DNA of 37,093 nt from Purshia tridentata (GCA_003254885.1 QANT01001062.1:1-37093); one strand, 5' to 3'. Shown: positions 1 to 17,761, counted from the stretch's first letter. Made by a program: numbers and translations. Notes: a model not told the origin generated them from the sequence alone.

Positions 1-885
1 AACTTGAAAAATTTTTAGTCATTATTTATAGTATTTATAAGTATTTTATTTCTCATTTCTAGTATTTGGTTAAATTAGATTGTTGTCAGATTTTCATTTC
101 TATGTCATAAGTTAATTATATTTTTATTTTAGTAAGTTTAAATTTTTTGTGTCTAGATTTAATTTTATGTTTATTTATTTTAAGCTCAAAAGAATAAGAG
201 GGTCAAAATAAATAAAATACAAGAAAAGACCCAGCTCTTGAGCCCAAAGCCTCCTCCCAGTCAGTCCAGCTCCATAAGCAGCCCAAAGTCAAATTAGTCC
301 AACTTTCACAGGTTCTTCAAAACTTTCTCCTAATGAAAATGAATCCATCGCTTTCTCCTGAGGCTAAACTAAACAAAACACAAAAAGCAGAACAGAGGTG
401 GTGTTCTTCAACCTTCAAGGTTCGTCAAGGCTTGGTGGGTTGCCGACGAGGCTTGGGGGGTCGCAGTTGCTGGGCTTGGAGGGTCACTGCGTTGAAAAAG
501 GGGTTTCGTTAAGAAGGGATCGCCGGCAATGGGGGGTCGCCCGACCCCCCACTTCTCCACATGCATCCGTCCCTGGGTGTACTGGTTCATCTTTACCATC
601 TTTACTCTTTTTTCTTGTGTAAGAATGATTCTTTCTTAATTTCTTTCCCAGATTCATTTCATTTTTTCTTTACTTTCTTTGTTTTATGAATTGGATAACA
701 AATATATATTCCTTTGCATTGTCTCTTTCTGAAAGGGTCTATTCTATTTTATTCTTTTACAAAATGGATAGAATATTGATTTGGACTAATATTTCATTTC
801 TTCTTCTGAAATGTGTGTACAATGACAGACTGACATATAACAAATGTCATCGATATTATTGGTCATTCACGATGTAAATTTTCTT
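1..885. other. intergenic, no gene seen
   Basis: No supported gene. The first 200 bases are very AT-rich. A more GC-rich patch lies at about 235-560 and includes a perfect 9-bp inverted repeat with a 2-base loop at 531-550. Short open frames on both strands of this patch have no recognisable domain, and the patch looks like repeat-derived sequence. The stretch lies downstream of the peroxidase duplication. Confidence 0.5.
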
Positions 886-928
886 CACAGAATATACTAC
901 ATTTTAGTAAGAGAATGACATGCATAAC

Positions 929-1030
929 CACAATACTTGGCCATATCTTAGAAAGTAGAGCAGCATTTTATGATAGACAAACCCATTATAGACTGCTGCT
1001 TTACTTTCTAAGGTTTGTCCAAGTATTGTG
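929..1030. repeat. imperfect 37-bp inverted repeat (hairpin)
   Basis: The left arm 929-965 and right arm 994-1030 pair at 33 of 37 positions, around a 28-base loop. It lies about 180-280 bp past the stop codon of the peroxidase pseudogene. The second duplication unit keeps the right arm (about 5115-5155) but has a different sequence where the left arm would be, so the hairpin formed after the duplication. Confidence 0.8.
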
Positions 1031-1212
1031 CATCACACCATACATGGCTGAAAGTCTCTCTAATGTACAACCAGGGGCTAAAGAATTTAACAGCAGTTGT
1101 CTTTAAAAGAATGTGCTACGTACAATGTGTGTGATTGTGCTCTAATATATAATATATGAACATCCTATATCTTCATCATACGCAGTGGTTCTCCACTGAT
1201 GGATTGTGTAAG

Positions 1213-3688
<2,476 letters not shown>

Positions 3689-3912
3689 CGTCTCTGTTTC
3701 TCTCGTTCGACTCTCTGTGTGTGCGTCACTCTTTGTGTGTGCGCGCGCCAAAGTGAGTGAGTGAGTGAGAGAGCGGGAAAATAATAACTGCAGAAGCTTT
3801 CCGTTGAGCTGAGAACCCTTATTTTATTCATGAAGTTAATTATGATTTATGGATGACCCATCACCTTTAACATAAATTCAATTTAAACTTTTCACTTACC
3901 AAAATTACAGAG

Positions 3913-4910
3913 TTTTTTTTTAGACATTAATTTAATGTTCATATATAAAAATTTGAGACAAAACTTCAAGTTTCACTTCATTCCTCATCATGGAACTTCA
4001 AGTTCGATTTAGTTAGATAATCAATACATTATTAATATAAATAAAGCAGTACAGTAACACACTGAAATAAATACTTTAATTTCTTTTATGAAATCCATGT
4101 ATACACACATAACAACTCAAACATGTTTATATAATTTTATGAAAAGTTTACATATCACTACAGCGATCATTATTTCTTTTTAATTTCATGTACGGCTTAT
4201 ACTTTTTGCCTTCTCTTTTGCGTTGTTTCTTTCTTAATAAATAGTTATTCTAATTTATTCTTGTATCAAATAGTACAATACAGTGACATGATCTTTAATT
4301 TTGGCGTTTCTTATCAAACAAATAGTCGTTAATTCGATCTAGACCAAAAATTAAGATTTTTTTATGTTGTTCATGACTTGTATCATCTTTAGTCTTTATA
4401 GTTTATACTATCCTCATCTATTTAATATGTTATTCATACACTTCTATTTTGCTACACATAGAATACATTTTAAGCCAATTTGTTTTTGTTTTAATTAACT
4501 TTCCTCCTACCCAACTAGAGTCGACCATCTTCAGAAAAGGATGTTTTGTTATATAGACCTGTGGCTTTTTATTTATTTAACCCCACCTTAGTTTTTTTTT
4601 ATTTTTTAAGCAAGGGTTAAAATATTTGTTAGTTTGTTACTTCTGGAGTTTGATAACTAGCTAAAAGCATCTCCTCCAGCAGGAACAGATTCCATTGATC
4701 ATGAAACTGCAGTAGACCAAGGCCAGATTTCTGATAAGAATAGGGATCCTAACTAACAATGAAGATTCTATATGCCTTCTCTGAGTCTCTGACTAAAAGT
4801 GTGATCATTTATTTTTTTTGCAGTTCAAGACTTTGGCAATCAATTTATTAACAACAGTTGTCTTCTTTTTTCTTATTTTCTTGTAAATCAGATGATGCCA
4901 TGGGGTAGAG
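3913..4910. other. spacer between the two peroxidase duplication units
   Basis: This unique AT-rich sequence is not shared by the two units. I see no coding region, RNA gene or clear repeat. It probably contains distal promoter sequence of the minus-strand pseudogene and downstream sequence of the intact copy. Confidence 0.5.
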
Positions 4911-5285
4911 CACAGAAAGTATAGTACACTCAATAAGGGAGTGACAGCATAACCAGAATATAGTATTCTGCATAGCAGAGTAGCATGCAGCAGAATTTAG
5001 TTCAAGAAGCACTTTTTAATTTCTTCCTGTTCTTCTGTTGTAACTTGTAACCAAAGCTACTGAAAGCAATAAGTACTAACAACTCATTAGCACTAATGGG
5101 TATGCCTATTATAGACTGCTGCTCAACTTTCTAAGGTTTGTCCAAGAATTCACACCAGACATGCCCAAAAGTTTCTCTAATGTACAAATAGTAAGGGTAA
5201 AGAATTTAACAGAAGTTTTCTTCAAAAGAATGTGTTATATATCTTCATCATAAGCCCGGGTTCTCCACTGTGGGGGTTCTGTCAG

Positions 5286-7710
<2,425 letters not shown>

Positions 7711-7836
7711 CTTCTTTCTTTATCTCGCTGGACTCTCTGTGTGTGTCTGGGAAGGTGAGAGAGCGAAGCCGCGAAGGTGAGTGAGTGAGAGAGCGGGAAA
7801 AGAATAACTGATTTAAGTTTTCCGTTGGGATGAGTT

Positions 7837-7843
7837 TTTTATA
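7837..7843 (-). promoter_or_regulatory. candidate TATA box of the intact peroxidase gene
   Basis: TATAAAA on the minus strand, about 130 bp before the start codon at 7710. The aligned position of the pseudogene copy reads AATAAAATA, a weaker match. Confidence 0.5.
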
Positions 7844-7912
7844 GAGTTATGGAAGACCCATTACTTTAACCTATTTTCAATTTGACCCTTGCAGTTACGA
7901 AAATTACAGAGA

Positions 7913-8670
7913 TGTTTATTTGGAATAGGAATTAGTTATACAAAAATTGACCCACCTATAAATCTATTTAATATTTTTCTTAAAAAAATTTTGCTACAAG
8001 GGATGGACTGCAGATTTTAACTTTTAGTTTTAGGTTTGAAAATAATTTGTTTTATTTCATATATTTTGTATTTATGTTTTTTGTCAAAGTCGGCCTTAAT
8101 TTTTTTTGGTTGGTAATCATATATTCATTTATAAATCACAAATGTTTGTATTTGGTGGTCTTTGCACACTTATAATGGAGAGAGATAAAGAAAGGAGAGA
8201 AAGATGAGCAGCAAGAGGAGGGGGAGCCTGGCAACGAAGGAGGAGGTTACCGGTGCAATGGCGGGAGAGAGGGAGGGTTTGTTGGGGTGGATAGGGTTTT
8301 TTGTTTTTTGTTTTTATATTTATTTTAATAAGATCGGGTAAAAGAGAAAAGTTTGAGAAATTTTTTGAGTGTTGGTGTATTGAGCAATTTGTAGGGTACA
8401 AAAATTTTATATAATTTTATGATGACTTCACACAGTGATGTCACCAAGAACCCAAATATATATAAAAAGAATTTATTTATTATTATTATTATTATTTTTT
8501 GCTTTGTTGAGTAATGAAAATTTGTAAAACCCAAAATTTCTATTGAGGATAAATCCTTGGGGTTAGCCCAAGTTGACATAGTCTACACAGAGGCCCCCAA
8601 ATCTACAAAAAACCTAAAACATAGCCTGTGAATGGTAATTGGCATATAAATTATGATAACATGACTCTTT
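7913..8670. other. intergenic between peroxidase and TTI1
   Basis: No gene seen. It includes an (ATT)n tract near 8477-8500 and a purine-rich stretch at 8175-8285 of unknown nature. The minus-strand TTI1 gene ends at 8671, so its 3' UTR and poly(A) site should lie here. Confidence 0.5.
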
Positions 8671-11600
8671 TTAACTGTACATTTGGTTAACAAAAGTTAG
8701 AGAGTGCAGTTTCCTAAAAACAATTTCCACAGAAGAAAAGTCAACATCAAAACCATAACTCTGCCCTCCATACTGCACATAAAGGTACTCTTTTGGAGAG
8801 GATGGTGGAGGCAGAATTTGGGAGATTTCAGGTATGTCTGATGTGGGGGGTGAAGGTATATCTTTTTTCTTCATAGAATAGTAAACATCGGCCATTAGAA
8901 GCCAAATAAGATCAGGGTCAACAGATGCAAGACCTTGAAGAGCATTTACAGCTGCATCCCGAAGACCAACGACACCACTACAAGCTATCCCAACCACAAG
9001 ACCACTGACCTTCTTGAGGACAACTTCCAACGCTGATGCACTCCTTTTGTTTCGGGACAACTCAGCAATCATGTTGAGCATCGCAACCTGGACCTTCAGA
9101 TTAGAAGTCTCAGCCATTGAGTCCTCTGAAGAACTGGAAGTGCTTCTTCTGTAAGGAAGTTGCAGAGGGATTCTATCTTCTTTTAAGTTGGGCTTTCTAT
9201 GGAATGGGGAGGTGGATAGGAGTTTCCAGAAGTGGAAGCCATCGGTTTGGAAGCGTCGTGAAAAGAAATCTCCTCCACAAATTTGCACTACATTGCTTAC
9301 CACACATAAACATCTTCGAACAGCCTGCACACCCACACATGACAATCGTTTAAATCCACCAAAAGGAAGCATATTTTCAATTTGGTAAACATGAATCAGC
9401 AAAGGTCTAGGAACACAAAGAAGAAATAAAAACTTTGTTTCTAACTAATTTCAAGTCACAAAAGAACCAAGGCAAGATCAAATGACAATGGCTATGCAGC
9501 ATTAAGGCAATATGCAAGGGGAAAAGAAAGATCACGTACCACTGGGTTTTTATTTCGAATACAAATGACCATGAAGGGCCAGATTTTATTCATTGCTGGA
9601 AGCAACCTGTTCTCATCAGTCCCTTCATCAGCAACACCCAAAGTATCTTGAAGATGATAGAGTGAAAATGACTGAATAACTTCTTCAATTGCTTCCTTTG
9701 TACCTCTCTCATGGCTATAAGCCTCTTCCACTTTTGACAATGACGTAACACCATCCTTCATATACAGAAGAAAAAAAAGTGGGGGAAGAAAATGTTCATT
9801 TGTCATCAGATACACAAGTAAATGGTTTCCCGATCAAAATTAAGACAGTAGCATGTGAACTCCAAGGATAGTTTAACAAAATCACCAGTTTTTACTTAAA
9901 GTTAGAGATGAAAATCCATCACATCAAGAAAGCCATCAATAAATAAGATTAGATGTTTCCCTGTGCAAGTTTGTAACCCTGAAAACAATGACTGATACAC
10001 ATGCAATTGAATATTATTAGTGCCCAATAAAGGCAAGATGCAATTTACATCATCACTTCAATTACTTAGTATCTGTGATGCATGACCTTACATAAGGGAA
10101 TAGTCAGAAAAACAGTTGAAGCAGAAAGTTACCTTGACTATATCCAAGGCCACCAAACAAGCTGCTTGATTTGTTGAAGCTAGTAGAGGGGTTGCAGCCA
10201 AGATACATGAACTGGCAATCGCTCCAACTGTCCGTCTATATCTCTTTGCATCATTCAGCTTAAACACAATGCTCTCCCATTGCTCTACTTTCACAGCATC
10301 ATCTATTAAACAAGATACAGTTTCAGCACTAAATTACATCCCAGGATCCAACGATTCAGGTTCTGAAAAAAAAAAAAATATTCCAATACCAAGACAAAAT
10401 ATATTGCAGAGAATGACAGTATGCGTAAAGTCTATTTTTCTTTGTATCTCATATGCTAACTTTATTATGATACTCTGTCAAAACTAACAGGTTGAGTGAA
10501 AATTGGACAATAACTTAAAGAGACCCATCAGCCAATTACTGGCTGAGTTGAGAACTAACCGCACTCTAAATATCACAACTACATCAAAAAATTATTTATT
10601 GAAGAAGCACAATAGTTAGATTAGAAACCCTCAAATATAATACCATACCATAACACAAGATCACAAATTCAATCCCAATCTAAATAGGCAGCCATCTGAA
10701 AAGAAAACTGTTCACCTGACATGTCAGACATATTAATATCATCATCATCATCATCATCATCATCTTTCTTTTCCATATCAGATATAGTAGCCTTGACATC
10801 CAACAAATAAGACTCTGCTTGGGCCGGCAATGAACATGCCTCACGCTTTGATGCCTTGGCAATTTCTGCCACAGCCTAAAGAGAAAAGAATTTACTTAAA
10901 ATTCAGCTTCATACTCAGGATGTAGAAATTTTGATGCCTTGGCAATTTCTGCCACTAGGTAAGCATGAGAAGATTTTATTTTCTGAATAAGAAGGGATGC
11001 TGATAAATTCAATCTTTAAGTAAAGGAAATGAGACTATACAATTCTTTAGGTACAAATCCTGGTAATTTTGAAATGGAAATAAAAAAACACCAAAGAAAC
11101 CAAACCCTCAATGTGCAATGAAAAGAAAATGTGTATGGTATAAAAGATGACCTTTAAAAATGGGATCGTCAATTCAGGGTGCTGATGCCTGCCAAGAATC
11201 TCAAGTTCCAGAGAAACAGAGCACATCTGCATAGTCAGAGCAAAGCATTAGAACTATAATTCCCCTCCTCCCTGCCCCTGTCACCACCAAAAAAAAAAAA
11301 AAAAAGAAAAGAAAAAGGAAGGGAAAAGAATTTAAGAGAAAGAACAGAGAACTTGACATTATCTTCATGATGATAAAATATCTAAACTGACAGTTATATT
11401 CTCCAAAATAACCAGAGGGAAATATGATCTTCAAGATGCATCAGAAAATTAAACATATTGGGTGCCCTAAGCATCTATCAACATCTAGGGCTCACAGGCA
11501 TACCGGCTCCTCGAGTAGAGGCAATATCTTATAAGCTACTCCAATATAGGAAAGCATGGAAGCAAGCACATTTGGTACATGAGGGTTAATATCCAAATGG

Positions 11601-14600
11601 CGTAATTGCCGACATATGGAATCAATCACATAGTCTGCATTCGCCAGTACTATGTGTCCAACCTACAAGACAAATAAAATGGAAAGTCATAGACCAAAAA
11701 ATTAAATCTGAAAACTTTAAACAAAGTGAGATTGTTTATGGCACACTGACTCACTGTTGGATAGCCAGATGTAGCAGCCAGGATATGTAATACAGCATCA
11801 GAAGCCCTTCTAACATGATAGTTTGAAGAAATGAGATTCTCAAGCAACATATAAAGGGAAGAATGAAGAAATCCACTAGAAGCAAAATCTCCTCCAAGGC
11901 AGATATTGATGATGCCTATTCCTTCAATAATAACCTGTTTGAGGAAAATAAAGCAACAATGAGTTTTAAATACATCTACTGAAGCAAAATGAAACTGATG
12001 CAAGATTAACTAAATTATATGCACAAAAGGTGGAGGGAATTTATATTTCCTGCTGTAGCATAGCTGCGTCGTGAAAGAAGTTTAGACTAATATCTTCAGC
12101 TTCATACTCAGGATGTATAACCGAAGATTTATGATCTGTTGGAAGATCCCACACTTCATGAGATAGATACTCGTGTAAAATTCTACCAAGACAATCAATC
12201 ATGTGACTCCTTAAATCCTCATCCTGTAAAACTTTCCAATTATATCCCCAACACATGGCAGATTCGGTTTTGAAATGTTGGCCATCAGAAAATCCTGCAT
12301 CAGAGTCCTCAAACTCTGTCCTTTTTCTTGATTTTTGAAACATCCGTGTAAAAAAATCAGTGGCTTGACCTGATATACCAAATATCATCTCATTCAGAAT
12401 ACATACTGCAGTGCTTGCCTGGCGTAGTAATTGTCCTGAACCATTTCTATTATACCATGCGTGCCAACTTGATTTACTATAATCCTTCATACGAACTTCA
12501 GAAACCAATTTACGCAAGTAACCCAGTGGAATGTCAGTGATGAGTGACAAATGCTGGCCATTTTCTTTATCTAGCAGGAAGGAAACATGAAATAACCTGA
12601 TGTCAGTACAGAGCACTAAGAACATAGATTGAAACCACACTACTCGATTTGAAGAGTTGAAATGACCTGCCATCAAGGATAAACCTACAAGTCTGAGAAT
12701 TCCTGCAAGAGCTTGGTATCGCTTTTGACTGCCAATGCAAACAAACCAAGGAGGCGTATGCGGAAGCTCATAAATCTTCTTTGCACTTTCAGGTGTGTAT
12801 GGCATATCTTTTTCCTGGATACCCGTAACCTTTGAACTTTGAGGAGCATCAGCCATAATTTTCAGGCAATCGCTAGTAATGCTAGCTCCAGATTTCAATT
12901 CAGAAACAGAGTCAAGGTATCCTACTGAGGATGGCCTCGCTGTAATAAGCTTATCAAGAGAACCAGAAAATACCGAATTCTGACTCATACAAACAGCAAT
13001 TATGTCCAAGAAACGAGTAGCTGTTACCTAGGCATTCCCATAGAGAGACATTATAGGCAAGAATAAAGGAACATGAAACTGAAACAATAAGGACTATAGA
13101 AACCAATGCATGTCAGATTTCAACCATTCTAAAAGATATCGCATTAATAGAAAGAAAGGGGGTTGGCTAATAATTCAGCTAGAAGATTGGACAAGTTAAT
13201 ATAACTAATTTTCTTTTTCTCCTGGCTGCAAATAAAATAAGGCATATATTTTGGATTATGAACAAAGTAGAGCTATGATTACCAATTTTCTGTCAATTAT
13301 TGACAATATTGTATAGTAAACCTCTCGATCTATCACATGGATTGTCCATAATTTTTGTTTTAGACTGAATTATGTAGTCTTTTTATCTTGTTTCCCCAAA
13401 TTGCATATGACATTTCTATACTATCAAGAATGTAGTTGAAATAATCTTTTATGCTGAACTTGGATAACAAAAAAATCCCCGTCTAATATTATATATGCCT
13501 GTATATAAATAATCAATAATAAAAATATCAACTAGATAAAGCTAACTTGTAACTCAAAATATATGTTAAAGTTACTAATCAAATAAACACATACAGGAGA
13601 CTGAAGGATGTGATCCACCACAAACTGAGGACCAGAATAGTATATTATAACAAGTAACTGTTGAGCGTGTGACAGTGCAAGTGATTCCTCACTTCCAAGC
13701 ACCATGTTTGGAAGCTTATCAATGAGCCTGTTGATGGAAACATAATTAAGTTCTTATACGAAAAATCCCTTTCAAAAGGGTGGGACCACCTATGCCCAAT
13801 ATTTTGTCCAATATCAAATGAAGCACAAACCTGCTGAAAATCTGAGCAACATCATGTTCTAATTTATTTTGTCCACTCAATGAGAACATATTTTCAAGGA
13901 ATTCCTGTGCACCTGCAGAGACCTCTTCGGACTCATCAATTACCAAAACACATAAGCACTCCTGCATAAGAAGTAGCCAGAACATACATTAGCCTGAACA
14001 GGGAGTTCAACACTTAAAAATGGCCCATCAACAAACTGGAATTAACTAAGGAAAAGCTTTCTCATCAATCAAACCAAATTGATTTAACTTAGGCTAACCA
14101 ACATGCTAATAAGCAAAATGATCATCACAAGAAGTGGAAGCATCTTTGCTTCAGCTTGAGATAAGACATGTTGAGCCCAAATGAATCAAAAACATTAATA
14201 TAGTTCCCAGCTCACCAGAAGCATTTGTCTACTCTGCCTCAGCGTAAAACTGCACTCTGACAACAGTCCCCGTATGGAAGCAAGAAGTCCTAATCTCACT
14301 TTTTTTGCTGGATGAATGCAAATCTAACAAGTAATTGAAAGATTTACTAATGGAATAAAAGCATTAACAGTTCAGAAAGAAAAGCATCGAATGATTAGGC
14401 AGCATATAAATAGCCCATGTATAACTTTAACTAGTAGCAAATGAAACGAAAGAACATACATGCCGAAAAGTTGCACCCAAAAGTTTATCCACATGCATTG
14501 AAGCTTTCTCAATCCAATCATTTGTACGATTCACATACAAAGATCCATCACCCTTGCCAGAATCAGTTATCTTCTCAGATTTGGAAGTAGTTGTAATCAC

Positions 14601-17274
14601 TTCACCACTTGAATCTCCCAGTAAAATTTTACTTTGACTATGCGCCTTAACAGGCAGTTGACGAAGTGCATCCATAAAAGATTGTGAGGATTCATACTTT
14701 TTTGAATTGAAGTCGGAAGTAACATTAATGGACATATCAAATACAGATAAATTAGCATCATCCTGCAGAACTATCATCAGATACTCAGCCAAACCTCTAA
14801 CTGCTTGATCAATTGCATCCCCACTTCCAGCAGCCCCACTGGTCATCATTTTTGAGGCATGCAAAACTTTGGCAAATTGAGAAACAACACCAGGTAAAAA
14901 GAAGGCTAATGCATCAGCAGTACCAACCTGTAGGAGAAGAAATGTTGTGAATAAAACCAACCTAAAGGTACTGACTTATAGGATCTCAATTTGCCGCAAA
15001 GAATGTTTTATCATAGCATAACAATTTAAAGAACCTGTTTGGGTCTGAGTGTGATTGATAATAACAATATCAGAAACCAACAACTTATAGATTCGTACAT
15101 TTCAACAATATTACACCCTGAAAGGACCAATGGAACCATCCTCCAATAAGATAAAAAGGAATCAAGCTCATGATGTAAATTCAAAAGTAATAAAAATAAA
15201 TAAAGATCTGAATGTGGATGGAGAAGAGCACAAATTAATAAATGAAACAAATGTTATATCCTCACTATTTAAAGTTGCTGTTGGGTGCATGATGTTATGG
15301 GCAGACTCTAAAAGAAAGGATAAGACTAATAAATTACTTAAATGAAAGTGCATGGCTAAGTATAATTGTTTCTTATGAAGTACACCAGTTGATTCACCAA
15401 GTCTCAAACACAGTATTTTAGCTTTTACAGGGTCAGCACCTTGTGATGATGGAGAGAAGAGAGAAGCACAAATGCAAAAATTAATTAATGAACCAATGCT
15501 CCAAGACGTTAGAACCTATACAATATCAAAAGATTACCCTAGCAACAAGCAAGCGAAGGGTCATAAAGGCTTCAACACGAAGCTTTGCACTGCCTAGATG
15601 TCCTCGTGCAGCCTCAATGTCCGCAGCCTTTTCAAAAAATCACAAAGGAAATAAATAGCATGAGAGAATATTAAATGCTCTAGGATAATCAATTGTTACA
15701 CAAAACAATTTGACATACTTTGAGGAGAAGAGATAGCCAGTGACCAACAGCTACAGAAGCAGTTTGTGACTGCAGAAATGTAAGTAAACATTCATCTGGT
15801 TCTGAATCGGACTTTGAAGATGTATGATGTGAAGCTATTAAATCTCTGCTTTCTAAAAGCATGGGCAGACCAAAAAGTTTTTTACATGCACAGGACTTAT
15901 CAGAGCATGGAAGTAAATTCAGAAGAAGTGCTCTGAAACACTTAATAACTCCTTCACGAAACTCCTCTGATGCATCGGATGGAGAAAGCAAAGCCCCATA
16001 AGTCAATTTTTTGAGCAGTACAACCATCTGCAAAAGGATACTATCACACTCAAGGGACAAGTACATAGATTTGAATGGACGAGTAAATAGATTTATTTTA
16101 GATGAAGAACAACACAAGTCATCCTATTAAGGTCTGTCTAGCAAAATAGTAATTAGAAAATCTATGAACAAGTACAAAATATGGCACATATCTAAGCTGC
16201 TAAGCAATATGTCAACTAAATCAGGTTACCTGGTCTACAGATCCTAAGAGACACTTCTTGAGAAGTTCCTCCAGACACTGAAGCACACCTTCAGCCACAC
16301 TATCACTCACTATTTGAGGCATTTTCAGAACATCAGGGCTCACAACTTTTTCTTCAGAACCAAGCTCCTGTGTGGATCTAGAACTGACAGCTGCATCTAA
16401 TAGAAGCAGCAACGGAACTAGCGTATAGCTGACAGATAGATAAATTAGGAAATTAATGCTTACTTGCACATGCACATTTAAAATCCTTCTACAATTTCCA
16501 CTACGACAAGTAAAAGTGACAGAAACATGTTTCCTCGGATGTGGATCACTAGGAACTTTACTATCAAACCCAAGATTCATTGTGGTATCAAACAATGGGA
16601 AATGAAGCCACTAATGGCAAGGTGAGCATTTTGCTCCTCCACTGTAAGGAATTTGGTATAGTACACAACAACCAAATACCTTCGACTCCATTAATTCATC
16701 CAACCTTCGGACATTGTACCAGTCACTGAAACTTAAAAGGCATTCGGGATTTAATTGCAATTATTAAGGCAACAAACTCGATCAAGTTAGCAATGATCAT
16801 CCCACCGTCGAAGCTCAGCTCAGTGTTATATACTTATACTTACATGCATACTTGTTATACATACGTACGTACCTATATACACATAGACATAAATTCACAT
16901 TTATACATATATATGCATACTGTATACAAAATTACATACATACACATACGTACCAATATACACAAGTAGACACAATTTTAAGAGAAGCTTTCTGCTAATG
17001 AGGGCATTACAGCATAGAAAGAGAGCAAATTTAAGGCGAAAGAAGAAAAAATTTCGCAGAGGTTTAGTGCCTACTCGAAGAAGGGCTGGAGAGCATGAGA
17101 CGAAGACTGGCGAAGGAAATGAAGCAAAGAAGAGATTGTAGAGGAGTGCTTCTTAGGGTTTTGCAGAAGCTCCAGAAGCTCAAAGCAGTAGAGCTTTAGC
17201 TGCGTAAACACTCCGCTTCTTCCTTCTTCTTCTTCTTCTGCCAACGAGACTGCGAATTCATCGATTTCCTCCAT
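8671..17274 (-). CDS. TTI1: TTI1 homologue (TELO2-interacting protein 1)
   Basis: A HEAT-repeat scaffold that with TELO2 and TTI2 forms the TTT complex, which with HSP90 and R2TP matures and stabilises PI3K-like kinases (TOR, ATM, ATR). Coding exons on the minus strand: 17274-17075, 16428-16230, 16027-15719, 15627-15538, 14927-14460, 14323-14216, 13961-13831, 13727-13595, 13027-12667, 12570-12050, 11934-11755, 11662-11504, 11226-11152, 10875-10716, 10302-10133, 9755-9540, 9324-8671. They sum to 1378 codons including the stop with every phase consistent, near the length I recall for the Arabidopsis protein. Recognisable blocks are FFDYTLVPLLLLLDAAV across exons 1-2, LPHTPPWFVCIGSQKRYQ, CILNEMIFG, and FASSGFLHSSLYMLLE. 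The start is the first ATG giving MEEIDEF; an upstream in-frame stretch has no family similarity. Oddities: the donor after exon 10 is GA, not GT; the 96-nt intron after exon 9 has no stop codon; exon 14 carries an Asp run. If the GA donor fails, translation would end two codons later and lose about the last third. Confidence 0.93.
10738..10762 (-). repeat. (GAT)n microsatellite coding a poly-Asp run in TTI1
   Basis: Repeated ATC on the plus strand reads as nine consecutive Asp codons in exon 14 of TTI1, inside an acidic linker (KKDD...INMSDMS). Trinucleotide expansion keeps the frame, so length differences between alleles would be tolerated. Confidence 0.85.
10902..10955. repeat. chimeric templated patch in TTI1 intron 13
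   Basis: Positions 10902-10924 match 12095-12117 (exon 10) at 23 of 23 bases. Positions 10930-10955 match 10847-10872 (exon 14) at 26 of 26. Only five bases lie between the two patches, and both are in the same orientation as their sources. Confidence 0.9.
12571..12666 (-). other. 96-nt in-frame, stop-free TTI1 intron (possible exitron)
   Basis: Removing 12666-12571 joins MA to DKENGQHLS, matching the length and pattern of the corresponding Arabidopsis segment (AGFKNEGNLS) as I recall it. The borders are GCAG|GTCATT and a pyrimidine-rich TTCCTGCTAG. Because the intron is 32 codons long without a stop, retention would add 32 residues instead of truncating the protein. Confidence 0.75.
16828..16972. 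repeat. TACA/TACG-rich microsatellite in TTI1 intron 1
   Basis: This degenerate low-complexity stretch of TACA, TATA and TACGTACG units lies in the first TTI1 intron (17074-16429). No function can be inferred. Confidence 0.6.
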
Positions 17275-17288
17275 TGCAGGGAGGAGAG

Positions 17289-17587
17289 GGGGTGACAACT
17301 GACAACCGCGAAATTGAAAGACGATTCTAGCAGGACTTCTTTTGACAAAACAAAACAGCCCAAACCGGGTCAAGTGAAATGTGACCGGTTCAAATCAACG
17401 GGTTCAAGTGACTTGAAAAAATAACCGGATCACAATAAGGGGTGACAACTGACAACCGCGAAATTGAAAGACGGTTCTAGCAGGACTTCTTTTGACAAAA
17501 CAAAATAGCCCAAACCGGGTCAAGTGAAATGTGACCGGTTCAAATCAACGGGTTCAAGTCACTTGAAAAAATAACCGGATCACAATA
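17289..17587. repeat. two-copy 150-bp tandem duplication at the TTI1 5' end
   Basis: Copies 17289-17437 and 17439-17587 differ at 3 of 149 aligned positions. The first copy begins 15 bp upstream of the TTI1 start codon, so the duplication covers the 5' UTR and proximal promoter. Each copy has several CCGGTT and CCGGGT-type boxes and no clear TATA. Confidence 0.92.
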
Positions 17588-17761
17588 TCTGGGCCTTCCT
17601 CCACCTTGTCTTGGCCTCTGGGCCGGCCTCTATGTGCCAGTTTTCCTTTTAAGCCGATTCAACAACAATCAATATCAATTAGAACAAGGCCTAATTTGGC
17701 AAATTCTTCCACAAAGCCAAATTTGAACCTTTTTTAATTTTATTTTTCTTTATACATATAA

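Noticed and set aside
398-622. Open frames on both strands in a GC-rich patch
   Set aside because: No domain, overlapping frames on opposite strands and repeat-like composition; a perfect 9-bp palindrome (531-550) explains part of the coding-like bias.
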